Source of the DNA: Olleya aquimaris
GTDB lineage: Bacteria; Bacteroidota; Bacteroidia; Flavobacteriales; Flavobacteriaceae
Length of the DNA: 64,000 nt
Direction: 5' to 3'
NCBI RefSeq assembly: GCF_003259525.1
Contig: NZ_QLLO01000001.1
Coordinates: 310,001-374,000 of the forward strand
The translations under genes were made by a program, and so were the position numbers. Below the pieces are notes generated by a model, which searched no databases, had not been told where the DNA came from, and worked only from the letters and a program-made list of their open reading frames with translations. This document shows, piece after piece, positions 17,592 through 25,234 of this stretch. Every line of letters starts with the position of its first letter. The stretch's first letter is position 1.

Positions 17592-18035
17592 TTTGTTTAA
17601 ATTTATTTGATCTTTATTACTAAACACTTTTGTTCTAAAATCATATAACAAACTATAAGTTGTTTCAGAGTGTATTCCAGATCCTATTTCTTTATTAATT
17701 TCATGTATAAAAGAAGAGCTTAACAATAAACATTGTTTGATAATTTTTCTGTCTTCATTTTTATAAAACAATCGTTTAAGATTAAACCAAAACATACGTA
17801 ACGCTGTTTTAAATCTAGAGCGTTTTTTATGTTTAATGGTCATGTTGTCTAACAGACTTAAACTTTTTAATTTAAATGCTAAGGTATAGGCTAGCTTTTG
17901 GTCTATCCAAGAATGTATGGCTGTGTTATTGGTTTTGGTTTTTAAAAATTGTAAATCACTTTCCAAATCATCACTTAACACTAAGATATGTTGTATTGAA
18001 GCACTGCCAACTTGGTATTTAATTCTAGTTTTCAT
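17577..18035 (-). CDS. Hypothetical helical protein
   Basis: A 152-aa soluble protein, rich in Leu/Lys, predicted mainly helical (QFLKTKTNNTAIHSWIDQKLA, IIKQCLLLSSSFIHEINKEI). No signal peptide and no motif I recognise. Its 3' end overlaps the DUF3095 gene by 15 nt on the other strand. The helical content and length loosely recall DUF2383-type bundles, but I cannot show homology. Confidence 0.6.
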   Translation of the reverse strand: MKTRIKYQVGSASIQHILVLSDDLESDLQFLKTKTNNTAIHSWIDQKLAYTLAFKLKSLSLLDNMTIKHKKRSRFKTALRMFWFNLKRLFYKNEDRKIIKQCLLLSSSFIHEINKEIGSGIHSETTYSLLYDFRTKVFSNKDQINLNKLIAN

Positions 18036-18177
18036 AACATTAGGATTTAATTCCTACCTGTCAAATATAAACTAGTAACAGAGGTATATAGTTATATAAT
18101 TAAGAGCAATGTTTTCAGAATTCCCACCAATTGTAATGTAGCAACCTTATAAATTGAAGATTTTAATGAATTATAAA

Positions 18178-19140
18178 TCATTTCTTCTTTAAAATCATAT
18201 ATACTGGGAAGTGGTCACTATAGCCACCTTTGTAGCGTTTACCTACATAGGTTCGATATGGTGTCCCTTTGTATTTACCATCTGACTGTTTTAAAAAGTC
18301 AGGGTCAAAAATATTAGCTTTAACATAGCGCCAAGATTTAGCTTTTCGTTCAAAAAAGTTATGGCTAATAATAATTTGGTCAAATAAATTCCACTCAAAA
18401 TTATGTACTGTTGTTCCTCTATCAATAGAAATTAATGTTTCCATTGGGTTAAATAATCCTTGGTTACTTACCAATTGTCGCACACTTTTACTTGATGGGT
18501 CATCATTAAAATCTCCCATAACAACAATTTTAGCATCTGGTTTGTCTGTTTTTATTTTAGAAATTATCATCTCTACATAAGCAGCTGCAGCTTGTCGTTT
18601 ATGTTCAGTTTCGTTATTACCAGCTCTTCTGGATGGCCAATGGTTAACTATAAAATTTACTTCTTCGTTTAAAAATAATCCTTTAACCCATAAAATGTCT
18701 CGTGTATGATCAATATCATCCTCTGTATGAAACGAAAACTCAAAGATTTCAGAATGTAAAACACTAAATTTTTTGTGATCGTAAAGTAAAGCAACATCTA
18801 TTCCACGCTCGTCTTTACTGTCGTAATGCACGTAGTTGTAAGGTAGTTTTGCAAGGTGTTTTGAGGCTAATAAATCCTTTATTACAGCTTCGTTTTCTAT
18901 TTCTGCTAATCCTATAATAGCAGGATGTGTGTTGGTTTCTTGTCGTCCAATATTAGAAATTGCATAACCAATTTTTCGTAATTTATTATTATAGCGTTTT
19001 ACAGTCCAACGTTTTTCAGAGGTTGGATTAAAATCTAAATCACGAGTTAATTCATTTTTATAAATATCAAACAAGTTTTCGATATTATAAAAGGCAACGG
19101 TTTGTTTATTAGTTTTAGATTTAAAAAGGTTAAATTTCAA
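18178..19140 (-). CDS. Endonuclease/exonuclease/phosphatase family protein
   Basis: A 320-aa EEP-fold hydrolase: TVAFYNIENLFDIY (first strand, metal Asn), GLAEIENEAV (metal Glu), VNHWPSRRAGNN (catalytic His), VVMGDFNDDPSS (metal Asp/Asn) and GYSDHFPVYM (terminal Asp-His). The only usable start is a TTG at 19140; an in-frame stop lies two codons upstream. No signal peptide, so probably cytoplasmic. Substrate (DNA or a phosphoester) cannot be told. Divergent from hflX. Confidence 0.9.
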   Translation of the reverse strand: MKFNLFKSKTNKQTVAFYNIENLFDIYKNELTRDLDFNPTSEKRWTVKRYNNKLRKIGYAISNIGRQETNTHPAIIGLAEIENEAVIKDLLASKHLAKLPYNYVHYDSKDERGIDVALLYDHKKFSVLHSEIFEFSFHTEDDIDHTRDILWVKGLFLNEEVNFIVNHWPSRRAGNNETEHKRQAAAAYVEMIISKIKTDKPDAKIVVMGDFNDDPSSKSVRQLVSNQGLFNPMETLISIDRGTTVHNFEWNLFDQIIISHNFFERKAKSWRYVKANIFDPDFLKQSDGKYKGTPYRTYVGKRYKGGYSDHFPVYMILKKK

Positions 19141-19170
19141 TACTTACAAAAATTTTAAGGTTAAAAATAG

Positions 19171-19178
19171 CAAATTTA
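19171..19178 (-). promoter_or_regulatory. -7 box for the endonuclease-family gene
   Basis: Minus strand TAAATTTG, a perfect TAnnTTTG, about 30 nt before the TTG start. Confidence 0.5.
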
Positions 19179-19195
19179 TTATGGTTACAATTGCG

Positions 19196-19203
19196 TAACT
19201 TTG
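19196..19203 (+). promoter_or_regulatory. -7 box for hflX
   Basis: TAACTTTG, a perfect TAnnTTTG, 16 nt before the hflX ATG, implying a leader of only about 10 nt. Confidence 0.55.
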
Positions 19204-19219
19204 CAGTATAAATAATTAT

Positions 19220-20449
19220 ATGTTAGAAAAAAAAGATACAGAGCTTGAAAAAGCAGTTTTAATAGGTGTTGTAACTAAAGATCAAGACGAAGATAGATCT
19301 AAAGAGTATTTAGACGAGCTTGAATTTTTAACCTACACAGCAGGAGGGGAAGTTAAAAAACGATTTACCCAAAAAATGGATATGCCTAACCCTAAAACTT
19401 TTTTAGGAACAGGTAAAATGGAGGAAGTTAGACAATATGTAGAAGATAATGATATAAGTACAGCTATTTTTGATGACGAGTTATCTGCTTCTCAAGAGCG
19501 TAACATTAGCAAAATATTAAACATTAAAGTGCTAGATCGTACTAATTTAATACTTGATATTTTTGCACAACGTGCACAAACAAGTTCTGCTAGAACACAA
19601 GTAGAATTAGCGCAATGCGAATACCTATTACCAAGACTAAGAGGGATGTGGACACACCTTGAACGTCAAAAAGGAGGTATTGGAATGCGTGGACCTGGAG
19701 AAACAGAAATTGAAACCGATAGACGTATTGTACGTGATAAAATAGCCTTGCTTAAAGCTAAAATTAAGACCATAGACAAACAAATGTCTGTGCAACGTGG
19801 TAATCGTGGTAAAATGGTGCGTGTTGCCTTAGTAGGTTATACAAACGTTGGTAAGTCAACCTTAATGAATACCATTAGCAAAAGCGAAGTCTTTGCAGAA
19901 AATAAATTATTTGCAACTCTAGACACCACAGTTAGAAAAGTAGTGATTCAAAATCTACCTTTTTTATTAACAGATACGGTTGGTTTTATCCGTAAACTAC
20001 CAACACAATTGGTAGAGAGTTTTAAAAGCACCTTGGATGAGGTAAGAGAAGCTGATTTGTTATTACATGTTGTAGATATCTCTCATCCTAACTTTGAAGA
20101 CCATATAGCTTCTGTAAATAAAATTTTGGGCGAAATTGATAGTGCAGATAAACCAGTAATTATGGTTTTTAATAAAATTGATGCCTATAAACCAGAACCT
20201 TTTGATGCTTCAAACTTACAAGAAGAACGTACTAAAGAACATTATACTTTAGCAGAGTGGAAAAAAACTTGGATGAATAGAGTGGGTGAGGATAACGCTT
20301 TATTTATCTCTGCATTAAACAAAAAAAATCTAGAAGATTTTAAAAAACGTGTGTATGATGAGGTTAGAGAAATCCACGTCACACGTTTTCCTTACAATCA
20401 TTTTCTATATCCAGATTATGATTACGAGAATATGGGAGAAGAAGAGTAG
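19220..20449 (+). CDS. hflX: GTPase HflX
   Basis: A 409-aa ribosome-binding GTPase. The N-terminal HflX domain contains GTGKMEEVRQYV, the helical linker QLAQCEYLLPRLRGMWTHL-type segment and the glycine-rich GGIGMRGPGETEIETDRR. The G domain follows with P-loop GYTNVGKST at 206-214, G3 DTVGFIRKLP and G4 NKID. HflX splits stalled or heat-damaged 70S ribosomes and binds 50S subunits. A structured RNA element begins 6 nt after the stop codon. Confidence 0.97.
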   Translation: MLEKKDTELEKAVLIGVVTKDQDEDRSKEYLDELEFLTYTAGGEVKKRFTQKMDMPNPKTFLGTGKMEEVRQYVEDNDISTAIFDDELSASQERNISKILNIKVLDRTNLILDIFAQRAQTSSARTQVELAQCEYLLPRLRGMWTHLERQKGGIGMRGPGETEIETDRRIVRDKIALLKAKIKTIDKQMSVQRGNRGKMVRVALVGYTNVGKSTLMNTISKSEVFAENKLFATLDTTVRKVVIQNLPFLLTDTVGFIRKLPTQLVESFKSTLDEVREADLLLHVVDISHPNFEDHIASVNKILGEIDSADKPVIMVFNKIDAYKPEPFDASNLQEERTKEHYTLAEWKKTWMNRVGEDNALFISALNKKNLEDFKKRVYDEVREIHVTRFPYNHFLYPDYDYENMGEEE

Positions 20450-20454
20450 GATAT

Positions 20455-20552
20455 GGGCGTTACCACGCTTTAAGGCGTGGTCAGGCTATCCGTTATATCT
20501 TTTTTTGCCATATATGGCAGCAAAAAAAGGATGTCACTTCTATCCTTAACGC
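20455..20552 (+). ncRNA. Structured RNA element, Flavo-1-like
   Basis: About 98 nt closed by a perfect 6-bp outer stem: GCGTTA (20457-20462) with TAACGC (20547-20552). Inside are a hairpin CCACGC/GCGTGG (20463-20468 with 20475-20480) and a longer hairpin of T-rich and A-rich arms (about 20498-20532), separated by GGCTATCC and CTTCTATCC single-stranded words. From memory this layout resembles the Flavo-1 RNA motif of Flavobacteria, but I cannot run a covariance search. It could instead be a dispersed repeat. The strand is taken from hflX and could be the opposite. Confidence 0.55.
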
Positions 20553-20554
20553 AT

Positions 20555-20590
20555 AAAAAAAAAGCACCTTATAATTAAGGTGCTTTTTTA
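20555..20590. terminator. Bidirectional terminator between hflX and DUF3078
   Basis: AGCACCTTA and TAAGGTGCT form the stem, with nine A before and six T after. It ends the hflX/RNA transcript and the minus-strand DUF3078 gene. Confidence 0.85.
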
Positions 20591-20609
20591 TAGTATAATT
20601 ACTTAGTTA

Positions 20610-21515
20610 TTAGATTTTGTAGTTTAAACCTACTAACCAATACGTTTGTAATTTGTTATCTGCAGCAGATAAAGTTGTCCCTTGGAAGCTTGCAGCTTCT
20701 TGTTTGTTGCTTCTTAAACCAAAGTCAAATCCAACACCAATCATTTTCCATAAGTTATATCCAAAACTGTTTATCCAAGTAAAGTTAGATAAATCACCAT
20801 TAGAGTAAGATTGGAATGTAGAAAAGTTAGATTTAAAGCTTATTGCTCCAATTTGACGTGTATAGTCTGCAACAATTTTTGCGCCTAAAGACGATTCGAA
20901 AATAGCATCGTTTTTAGCAAAAACAAAGTTGTAGTTTAAAGGGTGTGCAACCACTACTAAGTTTTCTATTGGTGTCCAAGTTAATCCAACTCCTATATCC
21001 AAGTATCCTGGATCATTAAAGTTATTTAAAATTGTCGTTCTATATTCACCTAAAGTAGATACTGCTAAGTTTTTAGCTATGTTTCTTCCGTATAAAGAGG
21101 TAATATTAAATACATCAGTAGTCTCGTTAAAATCTTCACTATCTGTTGCAATATCTTTATTGTCTAATTTTACCCAACCTAAATTAACGTTAAGGTTGTT
21201 TCTCCAAAAATATTTTTCTTCTATTAAATTAGCAAAACCATTTACAGTAATACCAATGTTACCTGACGAGTTGTTTGCAGCTCCTTGAGAGTACCAATTG
21301 CTAAATTCTGAAATACTACCACCAATAGTTCCAAATGCACCTGTTCTCCAACCAGGAAGTGCATCTATTTGAGCTTGTAACGCATTTGCCTCACTTTGTA
21401 ACGCATTAGCTGCTGCTTGTTTTTCTGCTTTTTGAGCTTGTAATTCTTCTTTTGTTTGGGCATTCATTGAGACTAATCCAATAAAAAATGCACCTAATAA
21501 TACTATTTTCTTCAT
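20610..21515 (-). CDS. DUF3078 outer-membrane protein
   Basis: A 301-aa protein with a signal peptide (ending NAQ at about residue 20), a coiled-coil Gln/Ala-rich segment (KEELQAQKAEKQAAANALQS and following, about 21-52) and a beta-barrel-like body with WRTGAFGTIGGSISEFSNWY and FWRNNLNVNLGWVKLDN. This is DUF3078, common in Bacteroidota, function unknown. The start-proximal coiled coil is unusual for a barrel and could bind peptidoglycan or oligomerise. Own promoter box at 21542-21549. Confidence 0.88.
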   Translation of the reverse strand: MKKIVLLGAFFIGLVSMNAQTKEELQAQKAEKQAAANALQSEANALQAQIDALPGWRTGAFGTIGGSISEFSNWYSQGAANNSSGNIGITVNGFANLIEEKYFWRNNLNVNLGWVKLDNKDIATDSEDFNETTDVFNITSLYGRNIAKNLAVSTLGEYRTTILNNFNDPGYLDIGVGLTWTPIENLVVVAHPLNYNFVFAKNDAIFESSLGAKIVADYTRQIGAISFKSNFSTFQSYSNGDLSNFTWINSFGYNLWKMIGVGFDFGLRSNKQEAASFQGTTLSAADNKLQTYWLVGLNYKI

Positions 21516-21541
21516 AATTTTAATTTTTAATAAAACGGTTG

Positions 21542-21549
21542 CAAATATA
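21542..21549 (-). promoter_or_regulatory. -7 box for DUF3078 gene
   Basis: Minus strand TATATTTG, a perfect TAnnTTTG, about 27 nt before the ATG. Confidence 0.5.
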
Positions 21550-21630
21550 ATGCATAGTTATTATTTCAATAACATTAAAGAAAAATTGTAAAATATTAAA
21601 AACCAGATAGTTAAATAATTTACAGAGTTG

Positions 21631-22134
21631 TTAACGTTTGTATAATGGCACAAAAGAACAGGCTTCACCATACATGATAGATTTAGCAAAAGGTTTTAGC
21701 TTATTGGTAAGCATAACATAAGCATTTATAGGCACTGGCTTGTTGCTACACCCTTTTATAATTACTGGTTTATCTTGGTAAATTGAACCATCTATTGCAT
21801 TAATGATGTCTTGATAAATAGAAGTCTCTAAATCCTCGAGTGAGCCAATTTGGCATTTTTCGACAAATGGTTCTAAATTAACGACTAATAACATGTATGC
21901 CCAATCTGGAATGATAGCATCTACAGAACATGTGATGGCAACATATTGATTTTTGTACTGACTCCAGTCATGATTTTTGATATAATCTCTAAAATCTTTT
22001 TCTTTTAAAACCAGCTCTTGAAACAACCAATCCTTAATATCAAAAAGCACACGTTTGCCTTCAGGATAATAATCCTCAAGGTTTAAGGTAACAAGTTTGC
22101 TATTCGCGACGCGATTTATGATTTCGTCTTTCAA
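21631..22134 (-). CDS. DUF2480 family protein
   Basis: A 167-aa cytoplasmic protein of DUF2480: NRVANSKLVTLNLEDYYPEG, FDIKDWLFQELVLKEKDFR, AIIPDWAYMLLV, and a late CSNKPVPINAYV stretch. The family occurs almost only in Bacteroidota, typically next to sufE and the SufT-like gene as here; a link to iron-sulfur assembly is inferred from this context alone. Confidence 0.88.
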   Translation of the reverse strand: MKDEIINRVANSKLVTLNLEDYYPEGKRVLFDIKDWLFQELVLKEKDFRDYIKNHDWSQYKNQYVAITCSVDAIIPDWAYMLLVVNLEPFVEKCQIGSLEDLETSIYQDIINAIDGSIYQDKPVIIKGCSNKPVPINAYVMLTNKLKPFAKSIMYGEACSFVPLYKR

Positions 22135-22164
22135 TTTTAGGTTATATAAGTTTTAATAACAAGA

Positions 22165-22262
22165 CACTTCGACTGCGCTCAGTGTGACATTTAGTTTAGT
22201 TTTAGGATATGAGTATTACAGTTAAGTAATCGCTGCCAACTGCAACTGAACACTGCCAACTA
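22165..22262. repeat. Intergenic repeat-like words
   Basis: The gap between DUF2480 and the SufT-like gene holds two unusual pieces: ACTTCGACTGCGCTCAGTGT (about 22167-22186), which looks like a widely scattered bacterial repeat word, and a stretch where CTGCCAACT occurs twice around GCAACTGAACA (about 22231-22259). No gene is visible here. Possibly the scar of a small element like those between other suf genes. Confidence 0.45.
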
Positions 22263-22264
22263 AC

Positions 22265-22591
22265 TTATAGCATGCCTAGCTCTAGCTTAGCCTCCTCACT
22301 CATTAAGTCTTGTGTCCAAGGTGGATCAAAAGTAATTTCTACTTCTGCATCTTTTACTTCGTTTAAAGATTTTACTTTTTCTTCAACTTCTAAGGGTAAA
22401 GTTTCTGCTACTGGGCAGTTAGGAGTTGTAAGGGTCATTAGTATTTTTACGTCGTAATCTTCATTAACAAAAACGTCATAAATTAACCCTAGTTCGTAAA
22501 TGTCTACTGGTATTTCTGGATCAAAAATAGTTTTTAATACACGTACTATTTTCTCTCCTAATTCTGCTGTATCTATAGTTGTGTCACTCAT
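22265..22591 (-). CDS. SufT-like Fe-S assembly protein (DUF59/MIP18 family)
   Basis: A 108-aa protein of the MIP18/PaaD/SufT family: VRVLKTIFDPEIPVDIYELG at the N-terminus, then LTTPNCPVAETLPLEVEEKV with the conserved Cys, and ending EITFDPPWTQDLMSEEAKLE. It assists maturation or transfer of iron-sulfur clusters in the cytoplasm. Only 2 nt after sufE, so clearly in the same transcription unit. Confidence 0.93.
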   Translation of the reverse strand: MSDTTIDTAELGEKIVRVLKTIFDPEIPVDIYELGLIYDVFVNEDYDVKILMTLTTPNCPVAETLPLEVEEKVKSLNEVKDAEVEITFDPPWTQDLMSEEAKLELGML

Positions 22592-22593
22592 AA

Positions 22594-23019
22594 TTATTGT
22601 AGTTGTGTTTGGTATGCAATTGCATACATTTTAATTTGTTTGATCATACTTACTAAGCCATTAGCTCTAGTAGGTGATAAGTGTTCTTTTAACCCTATAG
22701 CGTCAATAAAGTCTGTGTTTGCTTCAATAATATTTTTTGGGTGCTGATTGGAAAACACACGGATTAAAATAGCAATAATACCTTTTGTAATTATGGCATC
22801 GCTATCTGCTGTAAAAACAATTTTATCGTCCTTTAGCTCTGCATGTACCCAAACTTTACTTTGACAGCCTTTAATAATATTGTCTTCGGTTTTATATTCT
22901 GGTGCAATTAATGGAAGCGTTTTCCCTAAATCTATCATGTATTGATAGCGTTCTTCCCAATCTTCAAACATTGAAAACTCATCAATAATATCGTCTTGTA
23001 TTTCTTTAATCGTCTGCAT
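22594..23019 (-). CDS. sufE: SufE family sulfur acceptor
   Basis: A 141-aa SufE. It takes persulfide sulfur from the desulfurase SufS and hands it to the SufBCD scaffold. The sulfur-carrying Cys52 is in IIKGCQSKVWV, and the conserved helix has LSPTRANGLVSMIKQI. Full length for the family. It has its own -7 box at 23041-23048 and leads a small operon with the SufT-like and DUF2480 genes. Confidence 0.95.
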   Translation of the reverse strand: MQTIKEIQDDIIDEFSMFEDWEERYQYMIDLGKTLPLIAPEYKTEDNIIKGCQSKVWVHAELKDDKIVFTADSDAIITKGIIAILIRVFSNQHPKNIIEANTDFIDAIGLKEHLSPTRANGLVSMIKQIKMYAIAYQTQLQ

Positions 23020-23040
23020 TTGTCAAAATTAATTCAGCTA

Positions 23041-23048
23041 CAAAATTA
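23041..23048 (-). promoter_or_regulatory. -7 box for sufE operon
   Basis: Minus strand TAATTTTG, a perfect TAnnTTTG, 21 nt before the ATG. A second identical word overlaps 23024-23031 but is too near the start codon. Confidence 0.45.
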
Positions 23049-23103
23049 ATCAATATCCATTGATTTACTACTAAAGAAGTCTTAAAGATAGTATTATGTG
23101 TAT

Positions 23104-23928
23104 TTAGTTTTCTTTTTTAGTTTCAGGAGCTGCTAAATCAAGCAGTTTATTAACCAAATCTGCAATTTCTTTTGGAGGATTTCCATGATCAAAAGCTGGT
23201 GTTTGGTAAGTTTCACCATTAACTGTAATTGTTAAATTAGCTATTGCAGCACCATCATATTGATGGGCTTTACTTGGTGGTTCTATCGTTCTTAAGGCTT
23301 GAAGATCTATTGATTCTGCTAAGCTTTTTAAGGTGTTCCAATTGTCTTTACTGCAAGCAGTAGTTTCTTCTTGTGCTGTTCTACTTAATTGCGACTTAAT
23401 GGTGTTTTGGTCAACTTTAACCATTTTATAAGTCCCTCTTGTTATTGCTGTGTATTCAATTATCATTGAGTTGTCTTGAGTTTGTTTAGCAGTTTCAGAA
23501 ATGGTATTTGGTTTTGCATTAAATAACTCTTTAGTGTCATTTAAAAAGATAACTTCGTTATTTTTAATCTTAAAGCTATTAGCTTCTGTTAACATTTGAA
23601 GCATCTTACTTTCCACCATATTAGTAGTGTCCAAACAAGCTTTTTCTGTAGAAATTAAATTAAGAATAGCTATTTTTTTATCTTTAATTTGATAACTCCC
23701 TGAATAATTATTACAACCTGAAAATCCCGAAACTCTTTTGGTGGCATCATCAAAGTTAATAGTCAAGTCTTCTTTTGTAGAGGTGCTTTCTCCTAATTTA
23801 CTTACAATAAAAGAGCCATTTAGATTTTCGTTTATATTTTGCTTCATATCTGCAGTAGCATTAGCTTGGTCAGTGCTTCCGCAACCATTTAATAGAATGG
23901 AAAAAAGAAATATAGTAATAGTTTTCAT
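23104..23928 (-). CDS. META domain lipoprotein
   Basis: A 274-aa lipoprotein (lipobox LNGC, Cys16). A META/HslJ domain covers about 35-125 (GSFIVSKLGES, FSGCNNYSGSYQIKD, ILNLISTEKACLD, MLQMLTEANSF). The C-terminal half (about 145-270) has a separate domain with KDNWNTLKSLAESIDLQAL and TVNGETYQTPAFDHGNPP. META domains in other bacteria relate to envelope stress. Located between the M43 protease and sufE, but with terminators on both sides it may be its own unit. Confidence 0.85.
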   Translation of the reverse strand: MKTITIFLFSILLNGCGSTDQANATADMKQNINENLNGSFIVSKLGESTSTKEDLTINFDDATKRVSGFSGCNNYSGSYQIKDKKIAILNLISTEKACLDTTNMVESKMLQMLTEANSFKIKNNEVIFLNDTKELFNAKPNTISETAKQTQDNSMIIEYTAITRGTYKMVKVDQNTIKSQLSRTAQEETTACSKDNWNTLKSLAESIDLQALRTIEPPSKAHQYDGAAIANLTITVNGETYQTPAFDHGNPPKEIADLVNKLLDLAAPETKKEN

Positions 23929-23961
23929 TGTAGAAATTTGTTTGTTTAACTTAATAATACA

Positions 23962-23992
23962 AAAAAGACGCCAAAGTTGGCGTCTTTTTATA
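23962..23992 (-). terminator. Terminator after the M43 protease gene
   Basis: AAAGACGCCAA and TTGGCGTCTTT form the stem with T and A runs. On the minus strand it lies 18 nt after the M43 stop codon. Confidence 0.8.
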
Positions 23993-24009
23993 TTAAATCA
24001 GTAAATTTT

Positions 24010-25068
24010 TTAGTTTCCTGCTAGAGCTGCTCTAGATCCTCCAGATTGTAAAATGGTTCTCATTCTTGATTTTTGACCAGTTGAGAACATATACATACAC
24101 GCATCGTATACATAATCCATATAATTCATAGTCATATCATTAGAACGACAATTAACGGTTGGATACGACGGGCAACCATAGTTAGGTCCATCTGATGAAG
24201 GTGTATCCGCAACAAAGTCATCTTGCTTACATCTTCCGTCACCCCATATATGGCGTAAGTTTAAGTAATGTCCTACTTCATGAGTTAAAGTTCTTCCTTG
24301 ATTGTAAGGTGCAGCAGAACCACCAGGTAAACTAGAATACAATACGACTACTCCATCTGTAGACGAAGGACCTCCTGGGAATTGTGCATATCCTAAAATA
24401 CCACCACTGATATTACAAACCCATATGTTTAAGTGTGTTGAAGGTGTTACAGGTGGATAAGCAGCTTTTACTGTATCATTTGTACTCCAAGCAGAAGTTG
24501 AGTTAGCATGTCTAAAGGTACCTGCTAGAGTGAAATTGATTTCTGAGTCTGCGACTAAACCAGCAAATTCAGAAGGAACTTGATTAATATCATTATTAGA
24601 AGCTCTAAAATCGTTGTTTAAAACAGAAATTTGAGCGTTTATTTGTTGGTCGCTTACATTTTGTTGTGAGTTGCTATACACAACATGTACGTACACAGGG
24701 ATATTTACAACACCTAAGTTATCTACTGGGTCTCCACCACCAGAGCCACCTCCATTACCATTTCCGTTTCCTGCTCCTGCTGGTTTTTTAGCATTGGATA
24801 AAAAAGATCTAGTCTCATACTCTATATCATACATTTTCTTTTCTAAACCTGGATTTTCATTAAGTAACCTGTTTAAGTTAACCATAGTATGACACACTAG
24901 TTTTCCTTGTGCTTGTCTTGCAGTTTCATCTACATCAGCATCTGTGTAAACGTAAAAATCAGACATGTCTACTTTAGACTGATCGTCATTTATAACTTCT
25001 GATTTGTCATCACTACATGATGAAAACAATAAGGCTACTACAGCCATACTTAAAAATACTTTTTTCAT
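24010..25068 (-). CDS. M43 family zinc metalloprotease (pappalysin type), lipoprotein
   Basis: A 352-aa secreted protease. Lipobox SSC at Cys18 followed by SDDKSE, which looks like a surface-export signal; then a pro-region, a Gly/Asn-rich linker at about 97-112 and the catalytic domain. The extended zinc motif HEVGHYLNLRHIW places ligands H263, H267 and H273 with catalytic E264; the Met-turn is in MTMNYMDY. Typical of the Bacteroidota M43 (ulilysin-like) group. Disulfide-capable cysteines (DGRCKQ, GCPSYPTVNC, DAC) support an exported life. Confidence 0.95.
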   Translation of the reverse strand: MKKVFLSMAVVALLFSSCSDDKSEVINDDQSKVDMSDFYVYTDADVDETARQAQGKLVCHTMVNLNRLLNENPGLEKKMYDIEYETRSFLSNAKKPAGAGNGNGNGGGSGGGDPVDNLGVVNIPVYVHVVYSNSQQNVSDQQINAQISVLNNDFRASNNDINQVPSEFAGLVADSEINFTLAGTFRHANSTSAWSTNDTVKAAYPPVTPSTHLNIWVCNISGGILGYAQFPGGPSSTDGVVVLYSSLPGGSAAPYNQGRTLTHEVGHYLNLRHIWGDGRCKQDDFVADTPSSDGPNYGCPSYPTVNCRSNDMTMNYMDYVYDACMYMFSTGQKSRMRTILQSGGSRAALAGN

Positions 25069-25173
25069 ATTTGTTATAGTTTTGTTAAATATTTAATGAA
25101 AATAAATAAAATCCACCAATAAATTATCAGATATATATTTATTTGACACTTTTTCGATAAGATGTATAATAAA

Positions 25174-25210
25174 CAAAAACGCTCAACTATTTAGATAAAT
25201 GGTTGAGCGT
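25174..25210 (-). terminator. Terminator after sufS
   Basis: ACGCTCAAC (25179-25187) pairs with GTTGAGCGT (25202-25210), with AT-rich arms extending the stem. Minus-strand reading ends in TTTTT. It closes the sufA-to-sufS run and isolates the M43 gene. Confidence 0.75.
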
Positions 25211-25234
25211 ATGTTTTAAAGAGTATGTTAGTTG

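Noticed and set aside
20349-20549. 66-codon frame across the end of hflX and the RNA element
   Set aside because: Overlaps hflX in another frame and runs through the structured RNA; better explained by that element.
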